Source of the DNA: Brucella anthropi ATCC 49188
GTDB lineage: Bacteria > Pseudomonadota > Alphaproteobacteria > Rhizobiales > Rhizobiaceae
Length of the DNA stretch: 64,000 nucleotides
Direction of reading: 5' to 3'
NCBI RefSeq assembly: GCF_000017405.1
Contig: NC_009667.1
Location: 868,001-932,000, forward strand
The notes beneath the pieces are model-generated. The model saw only the letters and a list, made by a program, of their open reading frames with translations, did not search any database and had not been told where the DNA came from. Shown here piece after piece: positions 30,988 to 40,712 of this stretch (position 1 is the first letter of the stretch; every line of letters begins with the position of its first letter). Made by a program: the position numbers and the translations under genes.

Positions 30988-31868
30988 GCCGATGCTCCTC
31001 CGCGACGCAGGCGCGGCAATATCAGGGCGAAGGTAACGAGAAGGGCGGTGGCAATGTTGAGATCGGATGCCTGCAGGCCAAGAATGTCACCATTCGAAAG
31101 CGCAAACTGGATGGCGATACGATAGATGATCGAGCCGAGCACACAGCCAATCAGGATCACCAGAATGAAACGGCTGCGCAACAGCGTTTCACCGATGATG
31201 ACCGCTGCAAGGCCGACCACGATGGTGCCGACGCCCGAGGTCACATCGGCAAAGCCGTTTGTCTGCGCGAAGAGCGAGCCACCGAGCGCCACCAGTGCGT
31301 TCGACAGCGCCATGCCAAGATAGATCTGCCTGTCGGTACGAACGCCCTGTGCACGCGCCATTCTCGGATTGGCGCCGGTTGCGCGCATGGCAAGACCCAT
31401 ATCGCTTTCCAGAAAGCGCCAGACGACAAATACCGCAATGGCGACCAGCACGAAAAGGAACAGCGGACGTACATAATATTCGGGAATGCCGTGACCGAAG
31501 AACGGTGTCAGCATGGTGTCCTGATTGATGAGCGCGATGTTGGGACGCCCCATGACGCGCAGATTGACGGAGAACAGCGCGATCATGGTCAGGATAGATG
31601 CGAGAAGATTGAGAATCTTGAAACGCACGTTCAGCGTCGCGGTTACAAGCCCGGCAGCAGCACCCGCAACCATGGCGATGGCTGCCGCCAGCCAGGCATT
31701 CATGCCCGCCAGGATTAGTACACCGGTTACGGCAGCGCCCAGCGGAAACGAACCGTCAACCGTCAGATCGGGGAAATCGAGGACGCGGAACGCCAGATAG
31801 ACGCCGATGGCTACAAATGCGAAGACGAGGCCCAATTCGACCGCACCCCAGAAGGCGATCTGACTCAC
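30984..31868 (-). CDS. ABC transporter permease
   Basis: A 294-aa integral membrane protein of the branched-chain (LivH/M-like) permease superfamily, with about eight hydrophobic helices. The DFPDLTVDGSFPLGAAV segment (about 31-47) is characteristic of the permease of TrpXYZ-type importers, and the MRATGANPRMARAQGV loop (about 163-178) is where the ATPase docks. It is coupled to the ATPase downstream. The binding protein is encoded 625 bp upstream behind its own terminator. Confidence 0.88.
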   Translation of the reverse strand: MSQIAFWGAVELGLVFAFVAIGVYLAFRVLDFPDLTVDGSFPLGAAVTGVLILAGMNAWLAAAIAMVAGAAAGLVTATLNVRFKILNLLASILTMIALFSVNLRVMGRPNIALINQDTMLTPFFGHGIPEYYVRPLFLFVLVAIAVFVVWRFLESDMGLAMRATGANPRMARAQGVRTDRQIYLGMALSNALVALGGSLFAQTNGFADVTSGVGTIVVGLAAVIIGETLLRSRFILVILIGCVLGSIIYRIAIQFALSNGDILGLQASDLNIATALLVTFALILPRLRRGGASA

Positions 31869-32240
31869 AATGTCATTCCTTGTTTCTCGCCGTGACCAAA
31901 ACGAAAGACTTGCACATCAACGCATCGTCAATCGTCGCTTTACGGAAATCGGGATTCCGACTGTTCCGCTCGGCCAGCTTCAGTCACGACCGGTTTTGTT
32001 TTGAGTTCGTCCGCCAGCTGTCGAGCTGTACCAGACCATTCCCCGGTTGTTTATGCGAAACCGCATTTTTGCGGCTTTATATCTCAGGCGGGATACAACC
32101 CACAAGTTCCAGTGTGCAAGCAATATCGCCGGGCGAGCCCCGAAATGCGCCACTTTGTGGGGCAATTGCAACATAGGGCATTCCCGCCTGATTTCTGCCG
32201 TTGGAGATGTTCCATCTATTTTTAACGTGCATCTTATCCG

Positions 32241-32270
32241 AAAACCGGTTCCCACTTTTCGGGATGCGCT
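32241..32270. repeat. REP-like repeat copy
   Basis: Bases 32241-32260 match 3122-3141 at 18 of 20 positions and resemble the reverse of 34820-34837; 32253-32270 are identical to 7698-7715. The two overlap, so this copy shows that they belong to one longer family. Confidence 0.65.
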
Positions 32271-32271
32271 C

Positions 32272-32345
32272 TAGTGGTCTGATTCCGACATTTGCATCCC
32301 TTGGATATGAGCGCTGGGCAAATGTCGGAAGCAAAAAGACCACTA
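32272..32345. repeat. Nested palindromic element A
   Basis: Outer arms TAGTGGTCT (32272-32280) / AGACCACTA (32337-32345) and inner arms TTCCGACATTTGC (32283-32295) / GCAAATGTCGGAA (32318-32330), all perfect. The form suggests a small non-autonomous mobile element or an RNA hairpin. Confidence 0.6.
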
Positions 32346-32359
32346 ATAACTTTATGAAT

Positions 32360-32437
32360 CTAGTGGATTTTTCGAATTTGACGTTTGAGACGAGATTTGT
32401 ATCGGACGGGTATCAAACGTCAAATTCAATCCACTAG
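32360..32437. repeat. Palindromic dispersed repeat B
   Basis: Left arm 32360-32388 pairs with right arm 32413-32437 apart from a 4-nt bulge. Both ends read CTAGTGGATT in inverted orientation. The 29-bp left arm is identical to 7617-7645 next to the DUF1402 gene. It looks like a MITE-type repeat. Confidence 0.7.
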
Positions 32438-32470
32438 CAAAAAGGCGAAGCCTTTTGAGGCTTCGCCTTT
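32437..32470 (-). terminator. Intrinsic terminator of the binding-protein gene
   Basis: A perfect 12-bp stem AAAGGCGAAGCC (32441-32452) / GGCTTCGCCTTT (32459-32470) with a 6-nt loop. Read on the minus strand it ends in TTTTT. It lies 24 bp after the stop of the minus-strand binding-protein gene and separates it from the permease. Confidence 0.85.
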
Positions 32471-32493
32471 CTTTATCTTGGTTTCGAGTTTTA

Positions 32494-33447
32494 TCAGTCG
32501 ATCTTGCTGGTCGCGCGGTCGATAACAGCCTGCGGGAATTCGACGCCCATCTTCTTGGCAGCGCCGAGATTGATGACGAGATCGGTTCCCTTGGCGATAT
32601 CGACAGCGATATCGCCTGGCTTTTCACCCTTGAGAATCTTCACCACGACGGCACCGGTCTGCTTGCCGACATCGTAATAGTTGAAGCCGAGGGCAGCGAG
32701 TGCACCGCGCTTGACCGAATCCGTGTCTGCAGTGAAGAGCGGCAGCTTGCTTTCTTCAGCAACGCCGACGGCGCTTTCCAGAGCCGAAACGATGGTGTTG
32801 TCGGTCGGAACATACATGGCGTCCGCACGGCCGACGAGGGCGCGCGCTGCACCCTGAACTTCAGCCGACTTGGTGGCAGCCGATTCAACGATTTCGATGC
32901 CTTCGGCGGAAGCTGCTTCCTTCAGTGCGGCCAGAAGCGACACGGAATTGGTTTCACCGGAATTGTAGAGATAACCGAGCTTCTTGATGTTCGGCATCAC
33001 TTCCTTGATGAGCTTGATATGCTCTGCCACCGGCGACATGTCGGAAAGACCGGTCACGTTGCCGCCCGGCTTTGTCATGTCCTTGACGAGCTGCGCGCCG
33101 AGCGGATCGGAAACAGCGGTGAACACGACCGGAATATCGCGGGTTGCCGAAACGACAGCCTGTGCCGATGGCGTGGAGATCGGAACGATCACATCCGGGC
33201 CTTCGCCGACGAACTGGCGGGCGATCTGCGCTGCAGTTGCCGGGTTGCCCTGTGCGGATTGATAGACGAATTTGAGATTTTCGCCTTCCTTGTAGCCCGC
33301 TTCGGCCAGCGCATCCTTCACGCCGTCGCGCGCGGCGTCGAGGGCCGGATGTTCAACGATGGCGGTTACGGCGACGGTTACGTCTTTTGCCTGTGCCGAG
33401 GTGGCAATGGCCGTTGCGGCCAGCAAGGCCAGAAGCATAGAACGCAT
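32494..33447 (-). CDS. ABC transporter substrate-binding protein (DUF534/TrpX-like)
   Basis: A 317-aa periplasmic protein starting MRSMLLALLAATAIATSAQA, a clear signal peptide of about 20 residues. The mature part has the AIVEHPALDAARDGVKDAL start and the SGETNSV and PTDNTIVSA segments typical of the ABC_sub_bind (DUF534) family, whose studied members bind aromatic amino acids such as tryptophan. A longer in-frame extension upstream has no family similarity. Partner permease and ATPase genes lie downstream beyond a terminator and repeats. Confidence 0.9.
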   Translation of the reverse strand: MRSMLLALLAATAIATSAQAKDVTVAVTAIVEHPALDAARDGVKDALAEAGYKEGENLKFVYQSAQGNPATAAQIARQFVGEGPDVIVPISTPSAQAVVSATRDIPVVFTAVSDPLGAQLVKDMTKPGGNVTGLSDMSPVAEHIKLIKEVMPNIKKLGYLYNSGETNSVSLLAALKEAASAEGIEIVESAATKSAEVQGAARALVGRADAMYVPTDNTIVSALESAVGVAEESKLPLFTADTDSVKRGALAALGFNYYDVGKQTGAVVVKILKGEKPGDIAVDIAKGTDLVINLGAAKKMGVEFPQAVIDRATSKID

Positions 33448-33577
33448 GAAAATCTCCCCTGTTTTGGTGCGTTGCTTATCGGCAAACACCTTTTCTCCAA
33501 TAACCTCAGATTGAAGGTTTATCCGCCAGATTTGAGGCTTAATCGGGTCCGGATAGACTGTCAACGTGTGGGGTAAT

Positions 33578-33613
33578 CTGTCAGGCAGCCTGTCCGGCAA
33601 CCTGTCCGGATTG
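33578..33613. repeat. Three 12-bp tandem repeats upstream of the binding-protein gene
   Basis: CTGTCAGGCAGC, CTGTCCGGCAAC and CTGTCCGGATTG follow each other without gaps, sharing CTGTCMGG. They lie 131-166 bp upstream of the minus-strand start and might be regulator-binding sites. Confidence 0.5.
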
Positions 33614-33664
33614 AACACGATATGCCCGCAACAAAAAGCGGCTCGAATTCTGACGGGGTTCAAA

Positions 33665-33685
33665 TGCTGAACACTGTGTTCAGCA
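33665..33685. promoter_or_regulatory. Operator-like perfect palindrome before the monooxygenase gene
   Basis: TGCTGAACAC, a central T, then GTGTTCAGCA: 10-bp arms with no mismatch. It lies 75 bp before the start codon, a good position for a dimeric repressor or activator such as a TetR, GntR or LysR-type protein. No such regulator gene adjoins it. Confidence 0.55.
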
Positions 33686-33760
33686 CCCTTTCAATCTGGC
33701 GGCGCGCCGCCATATTTGGCGATAACAATTATCTTTTGCCCGCAATCAGGGAACATCATC

Positions 33761-34783
33761 ATGAAGAAAATCGGCTTTCTTTCCTTCGGTCATTGGTCGC
33801 CATCGCCGCAATCGGGAACCCGTTCCGCAAGCGATGCGCTTCTGCAATCGATTGACCTTGCTGTTGCCGCCGAGGAACTGGGCGCGGACGGCGCCTATTT
33901 CCGTGTGCATCATTTTGCGCGCCAGCTTGCCTCGCCTTTTCCGCTGCTTGCAGCAGTTGGCGCCAAGACGAGCAAGATCGAGATCGGCACGGCCGTCATC
34001 GACATGCGGTATGAAAACCCGTTCTATATGGTTGAAGATGCAAGTGCTGCGGACCTGATCTCCAAAGGCCGTCTGCAGCTCGGCATTAGCCGCGGCTCGC
34101 CGGAACAGGTGATCGATGGCTGGCGTTATTTCGGTTATGCGCCGGAAGAGGGCAAGACCGATGCCGATATGGGGCGCCAGCATGGCGAGGTGTTCTTCGA
34201 AGCGCTGAAGGGGCAGGGCTTCGCCCAGCCAAATCCGCGCCCGATGTTTCCGAATCCTCCCGGTCTGCTGCGCATTGAGCCGCATTCGGAAGGTCTTCGG
34301 GATCGCATCTGGTGGGGTGCCGCCTCGGATGCGACAGCGATCTGGGCGGCAAAGCTTGGCATGAATTTGCAAAGCTCGACCCTGAAGAAGGACGAGTCAG
34401 GCGAGCCGTTGCATATTCAGCAGGCCAAGCAGATCCGCGCCTATCGTGAAGCCTGGAAGGAAGCCGGACATACGCGCACGCCGCGTGTTTCGGTGAGCCG
34501 CAGCATCTTCGCGCTGGTTGATGATCGCGACCGGGCCTATTTTGGTGGCGGAAGCAACGAGCAGGATTCCATCGGCTATATCGAGGAAGATCTGCGGGCG
34601 GTCTTTGGTCGGTCTTATGCGGCTGAACCGGATAAGCTCATCAAGCAACTCGAAAAGGATGAGGCGATTGCTGAAGCCGATACGCTGCTTCTCACGGTGC
34701 CGAACCAGCTTGGTGTCGACTACAACGCGCATGTAATTGAGTCGATCCTCAAGCATGTTGCGCCAGCACTTGGCTGGCGCTGA
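33761..34783 (+). CDS. Luciferase-like monooxygenase (LLM class)
   Basis: A 340-aa flavin-dependent monooxygenase of the bacterial luciferase superfamily. It begins MKKIGFLSFGHW, has the YFRVHHFARQLASPFPLL region near 50-67, AVIDMRYENPF near 84-94 and the RLQLGISRGSPEQV segment near 108-121. Such enzymes use reduced flavin to oxidise organic sulfur, aldehyde or nitrogen compounds; the substrate is not deducible. A single-gene unit, ending at a hairpin shared with the convergent DUF993 gene. Confidence 0.88.
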   Translation: MKKIGFLSFGHWSPSPQSGTRSASDALLQSIDLAVAAEELGADGAYFRVHHFARQLASPFPLLAAVGAKTSKIEIGTAVIDMRYENPFYMVEDASAADLISKGRLQLGISRGSPEQVIDGWRYFGYAPEEGKTDADMGRQHGEVFFEALKGQGFAQPNPRPMFPNPPGLLRIEPHSEGLRDRIWWGAASDATAIWAAKLGMNLQSSTLKKDESGEPLHIQQAKQIRAYREAWKEAGHTRTPRVSVSRSIFALVDDRDRAYFGGGSNEQDSIGYIEEDLRAVFGRSYAAEPDKLIKQLEKDEAIAEADTLLLTVPNQLGVDYNAHVIESILKHVAPALGWR

Positions 34784-34808
34784 GTACTCTTAAAGACAGG
34801 CGGTGCAG

Positions 34809-34849
34809 GCATGTCTCCTGAAAGTGGAAACCGGTTTCGGGAGACATGC
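34809..34849. terminator. Hairpin between convergent genes carrying the REP-like core
   Basis: GCATGTCTCC (34809-34818) pairs with GGAGACATGC (34840-34849). The loop holds GAAAGTGGAAACCGGTTT, the inverted form of the repeat seen at 3122 and 32241. It lies between the stops of the LLM and DUF993 genes and may end transcription from both sides, though no T-tract follows. Confidence 0.5.
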
Positions 34850-34873
34850 GCAGAAATAGACCGTCGCCTGTTT

Positions 34874-36043
34874 TCATTCCACGCCGTAAATCGCCAGAAG
34901 CTGTTTCATGCGGCTGATGGCGAGGTCTGGCTGGTCGAGCACATTGGCCTGATCGGCGAGACGGAATATGTCGGCGTAATGCAAGATGCCGCGCGCTGAC
35001 TGCATTCCGGCTGGCATGGTGAAATGGTTCTGGTGACCGTTCAGCCAGGCCAGGAACACGACGCCAGCCTTGTAATATTGTGTCGGTGCTTCAAAGATTT
35101 TCCGTGATAGCGGCACTGTTGGCTCAATGATGGCGCGGAAGCGGGCATTGTCGCCTGCGGCGAGTGCTGAAAGCGCGCTGGATGCCTGTGGTGCAACGGC
35201 ATCGAAAATGCCGAGTAGCGCATGACTGTGCTTGTTTCCGTCGCCTTCGATCAGCGGCGCATAGTTGAAATCATCGCCCGTGAAACAGAGCACGCCTTCC
35301 GGCAGGCGGTCGCGCAGTGCGATCTCGTAGCGCTCCTCCAGCAGCGAGATTTTGATGCCTTCCACCTTGTCGCGATGGGCTCCAATGATGTCGATTACCG
35401 TATCAAGCGCATCGTCGAAATTTTCCGAACCCCAATAGCCTTTAAGCTGCGGGTCGAACATATCGCCCAGCCAGTGCAGCACGACCTTGTCGCGGGCTTG
35501 ACCGAGAATTCGGCCATAGACCTTGGCATAATCGTCGGGTGATCTGGCGATGCGCGCCAGGGCACGGCTTGCCATCAGGATGAAACGCCCGCCATGCTTT
35601 TCGATGAACCCAGCCTGTGTCTCATAGGCCTTGATCACATCATCGAGGTTTTTTGCATCGGCGGGATCAAGGTGGTCAGTGCCTGCACCGCTCGCGAGAT
35701 CAGCACCCGCTACGGTCTTGCTGTCTGCCAGCGAACGGCGGATCAGTTCCTGCGCACCTGCCCAGTTCAGTCCCATGCCGCGCTGTGACGTATCCATCGC
35801 TTCCGCGATCTTGAAACCGAGGCTCCACAGATGATGCCGGAAAGCCATTGTCGTGTCCCAGTCGATCGCCGGGTCGTTCCATGGACGGGCATCTTTCAGC
35901 GGATCGGAAACCACATGCGCTGCTGCATAGGCAATGCGATTGAACTGCGGCGGGTTTGCTGGACGTGAGGTTGGTGTCCCGGTCAGCGTGTAGGAATGCA
36001 GGCTTCCCTTGCTATCCGGCAATGTCACTTGATGGTTGCTCAT
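34874..36043 (-). CDS. DUF993 (dihydrodipicolinate-synthase-like) protein
   Basis: A 389-aa protein of DUF993, predicted to form a DapA-like TIM barrel (for example ARPWNDPAIDWDTTMAFRHHLW near 52-73, LPEGVLCFTGDDFNYAPL near 246-263). It is probably a lyase or aldolase, but no member with a proven reaction is known to me. It diverges from the LacI regulator, and a LacI-type operator lies 39-54 bp before its start, so it belongs to the catabolic regulon to its right. Confidence 0.82.
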   Translation of the reverse strand: MSNHQVTLPDSKGSLHSYTLTGTPTSRPANPPQFNRIAYAAAHVVSDPLKDARPWNDPAIDWDTTMAFRHHLWSLGFKIAEAMDTSQRGMGLNWAGAQELIRRSLADSKTVAGADLASGAGTDHLDPADAKNLDDVIKAYETQAGFIEKHGGRFILMASRALARIARSPDDYAKVYGRILGQARDKVVLHWLGDMFDPQLKGYWGSENFDDALDTVIDIIGAHRDKVEGIKISLLEERYEIALRDRLPEGVLCFTGDDFNYAPLIEGDGNKHSHALLGIFDAVAPQASSALSALAAGDNARFRAIIEPTVPLSRKIFEAPTQYYKAGVVFLAWLNGHQNHFTMPAGMQSARGILHYADIFRLADQANVLDQPDLAISRMKQLLAIYGVE

Positions 36044-36081
36044 ACCCTTATCGTTCCTCCGCCTGAATATCTGATTGTTAG

Positions 36082-36097
36082 TTTAGAACGTTCCAAA
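36082..36097. promoter_or_regulatory. LacI-type operator 1 (DUF993 side)
   Basis: TTTAGAACGTTCCAAA, a near-perfect palindrome around a central CG, the usual LacI-family form. It shares the GAACGTTCCAA core with operator 2. Position fits repression of DUF993. Confidence 0.8.
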
Positions 36098-36247
36098 TGA
36101 CAATCCGGCCAAAAATTAAGGCAGAAATGTGATTTGCGTGATTTTAGGCAAAAAGTACACGCTTTCGCAGAAAATGCGTCCAGAAACCGGCTTTCAATTG
36201 TGGCGAAGCGAAGGAAAATAGCTGCTTCCGCCTCCGCTCTTGACAGT

Positions 36248-36263
36248 ATTGGAACGTTCCAAT
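36248..36263. promoter_or_regulatory. LacI-type operator 2 (regulator side)
   Basis: ATTGGAACGTTCCAAT, a perfect 16-bp palindrome, 30 bp before the LacI start codon. With operator 1, 166 bp away, it could support looping and autoregulation of the catabolic operon. Confidence 0.85.
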
Positions 36264-36292
36264 TAAATCAGCAATCGAAATCGGAGCAGGGT

Positions 36293-38328
<2,036 letters not shown>

Positions 38329-38333
38329 GAATT

Positions 38334-39935
38334 ATGAGCAAACATATTTCCTTTGCGGAAGCAGCTGCCCTTATTCCCGACAACGCTGTCGTTTCGGTCT
38401 CTTCATCGAGCGGTCTTGGCTGCCCGGATATGATGCTGAAAGCGATTGGTGAACGGTTTGATGAAACCGGTCATCCCCAAAATATCACCACACTGCACCC
38501 GATTGCTGCGGGCGATATGAGTGGCATCAAGGGTGTCGATTACATCGCCAAAAAAGGGCTTCTGAAAAAGATCATCGGCGGTTCCTATCCGTCAGGGCCG
38601 TCGAGTGCCGAGCCGCCGCTGATCTGGCAGATGATCACCAATAACGAGATTCCGGCCTATAATATCCCGTCCGGCATTCTGTTCGACATGCATCGCGAGG
38701 CGGCTGCCAAGCGTCCGGGCGTGCTGACCAAGGTGGGGCTTGATACCTTCGTTGATCCCAAGCGTCAGGGATCGGCAATGAACGATAAGGCGCGCGAAGA
38801 GCCCGTCGTCAAACAGGTCAGTTTTGAAGGTGAAGACTGGCTCTATTTCCCCAATATCGTGCCGCATGTGACGATCATCCGCGCCACCACGGCCGATGAA
38901 CGCGGCAATCTCACCTATGAGCATGAGGGTGCTTATCTTGGTGGGCTGGATCAGGCGCTGGCTGCGCGCAACAATGGCGGTATCGTCATTGCGCAGGTCA
39001 AACGCATTGCCAAGGAAGGCACGCTGAAACCGCATGATGTGCGCGTGCCGGGCGTGCTGGTGGATTATATCGTGGTTGATCCCGATCAGAAGCAGACCAC
39101 ACAGACGCTTTATGATCCGGCAATTTCCGGCGAGATTTTCCGTCCGCTTGATACATTCCGCTTGGCCGAATTCAATATTCAGAAAGCGATTGCGCGGCGT
39201 GTCGCACAGGAGTTGCAAGCGGGAAGTGCGGTCAATCTTGGCTTCGGCATTTCCGCCAATGTGCCGCGCATTCTGCTGGAAGAGGGCCTGCATGGCGCGG
39301 TGACATGGGTGATCGAGCAGGGTGCTGTTGGCGGCGTGCCGCTTCTCGATTTTGCCTTTGGCTGTGTATCGAATGCTGATGCCTATATGCCGTCACCCTA
39401 TCAATTCACCTATTTTCAGGGCGCTGGCTTCGACGCCTCGCTCTTGTCCTTCCTTGAGATCGGACGCGACGGCTCAGTCAATGTGTCGAAGCTGTCATTC
39501 CGTCCGCATGTGACGGCGGGAGCAGGTGGGTTTGTCGATATTACTGCACGAGCCAAAAAGATTGTCTTCTCCGGCATGTTCAATGCAGGGGCGAAATTGT
39601 CGGTCGCTGACGGTAAGCTGGTGATCGAGAAGGAAGGCAAGCTCAAAAAGCTGGTGAATGAGGTTGAGCATGTCACCTTCTCCGGTCCGCGCGGTGTCGA
39701 ACAGGGACAGGACATTACCTATGTCACCGAACGTGCGGTTCTGAAGCTCACGCCAGAAGGCATTGTGCTGACCGAGATTGCGCCGGGTGTGGATTTGCAG
39801 ACGCATATTCTTGATCAGGCTGAGTTTCCGCTGATCGTTTCGGATCAGCTTAAAATCATGGATGAAGCCTTGTTCCGCGACGAGCCGATTGGCCTCACGC
39901 TGCCGCAAAAGCCTGCTCGAAAGCTGGAGGCTTAA
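38334..39935 (+). CDS. Acyl-CoA:acetate/3-ketoacid CoA-transferase
   Basis: A 533-aa fused alpha-beta class I CoA-transferase of the YdiF type. The beta-half has the catalytic glutamate in VIEQGAVGG (about 325-333), and the alpha half has the PSGPSSAEPPLIW region near 86-98. It would move CoA from acetyl- or succinyl-CoA onto an organic acid. I start at ATG 38334, not the TTG three codons earlier. The next gene begins directly after the stop. Confidence 0.9.
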   Translation: MSKHISFAEAAALIPDNAVVSVSSSSGLGCPDMMLKAIGERFDETGHPQNITTLHPIAAGDMSGIKGVDYIAKKGLLKKIIGGSYPSGPSSAEPPLIWQMITNNEIPAYNIPSGILFDMHREAAAKRPGVLTKVGLDTFVDPKRQGSAMNDKAREEPVVKQVSFEGEDWLYFPNIVPHVTIIRATTADERGNLTYEHEGAYLGGLDQALAARNNGGIVIAQVKRIAKEGTLKPHDVRVPGVLVDYIVVDPDQKQTTQTLYDPAISGEIFRPLDTFRLAEFNIQKAIARRVAQELQAGSAVNLGFGISANVPRILLEEGLHGAVTWVIEQGAVGGVPLLDFAFGCVSNADAYMPSPYQFTYFQGAGFDASLLSFLEIGRDGSVNVSKLSFRPHVTAGAGGFVDITARAKKIVFSGMFNAGAKLSVADGKLVIEKEGKLKKLVNEVEHVTFSGPRGVEQGQDITYVTERAVLKLTPEGIVLTEIAPGVDLQTHILDQAEFPLIVSDQLKIMDEALFRDEPIGLTLPQKPARKLEA

Positions 39936-40712
39936 ATGGCCCAACGGATAGAAATCTCGATCGAGAACCACATCGCCGTCATGACGATCAAGCGGCCCGA
40001 AAAGCTCAATGCGTTTGATATCGAGCTTTTGCAGGAATTGTCTGCCGCCTGTGACCAGGTGGAAGCGGACAGCAGCGTGCGGGTAGCGATCCTGACCGGT
40101 GAGGGCAAAGCCTTTTCCGCCGGTGGTGACATCAAGGCATGGGGCGGCATGGAACCGCAGGAATTCGGCCATGCCTGGGTGCGCTATGGGCATCGTGTAT
40201 TCGAACGTCTGGCGACTTTGCGTGTACCCTTGATCGCCGCGATGAACGGTCATGCTTTGGGCGGCGGGCTGGAACTAGCAGGCGCCGCCGATATTCGCAT
40301 TGTCGAACGACAGGCAAAAATCGGCCTGCCGGAAACCTCGCTCGGCATGATCCCCGGCTGGTCGGGCACACAGCGTCTTGTGCGCCGTTTTGGTGCGCAG
40401 ATCGTGCGCCGCATGGTGCTGGGCGGTGAAATGTTCACAGCGGACGAAGCGCTGTCGCATGGGCTGGTGGATGCTGTGGTGGAGACGGGTGCAGCCTTGC
40501 AGGCGGCGCAGGACTATGCGGCGCGGGTGGCCAAGCGCGGACCGGCTGCGCTGGAAATTTCCAAACTGATGCTGTCGGTCGCCAATGGCGAGGATAGTGG
40601 CACGGCAGTCGAGACGCTGGGGTCCATCCTTGTCGCCAAGACCGATGATCTGAAAGAAGGCGTGCGCTCGTTTACCGAAAAGCGCGAAGCAAATTTTGAA
40701 GGAAAATGGTGA
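39936..40712 (+). CDS. Enoyl-CoA hydratase/isomerase family protein
   Basis: A 258-aa crotonase-fold enzyme. The oxyanion-hole segments are GKAFSAGGDIKAW (about 57-69) and NGHALGGGLELA (about 104-115). Both glutamates expected of true hydratases are present, in GGLELA and in GLPETSLG (about 131-138). It follows the CoA-transferase with no gap, so the acid is probably activated and then hydrated. Confidence 0.92.
   Translation: MAQRIEISIENHIAVMTIKRPEKLNAFDIELLQELSAACDQVEADSSVRVAILTGEGKAFSAGGDIKAWGGMEPQEFGHAWVRYGHRVFERLATLRVPLIAAMNGHALGGGLELAGAADIRIVERQAKIGLPETSLGMIPGWSGTQRLVRRFGAQIVRRMVLGGEMFTADEALSHGLVDAVVETGAALQAAQDYAARVAKRGPAALEISKLMLSVANGEDSGTAVETLGSILVAKTDDLKEGVRSFTEKREANFEGKW

Larger units (their letters stand above)
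31869..32493. other. Repeat-rich intergenic stretch splitting the ABC importer
   Basis: 625 bp with no gene I can support. From about 32241 it is a string of small elements: a REP-like repeat (32241-32270), a nested palindrome (32272-32345), a second palindromic repeat (32360-32437) and a terminator (32437-32470). The first 370 bp show nothing clear and probably hold the permease promoter. Confidence 0.65.
33448..33760. other. Divergent control region of importer and monooxygenase genes
   Basis: 313 bp between two divergent genes. It holds three 12-bp direct repeats (33578-33613), a 21-bp perfect palindrome (33665-33685) and a 16-bp GC-rich palindrome TGGCGGCGCGCCGCCA (33697-33712). No gene is visible. 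Confidence 0.6.
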
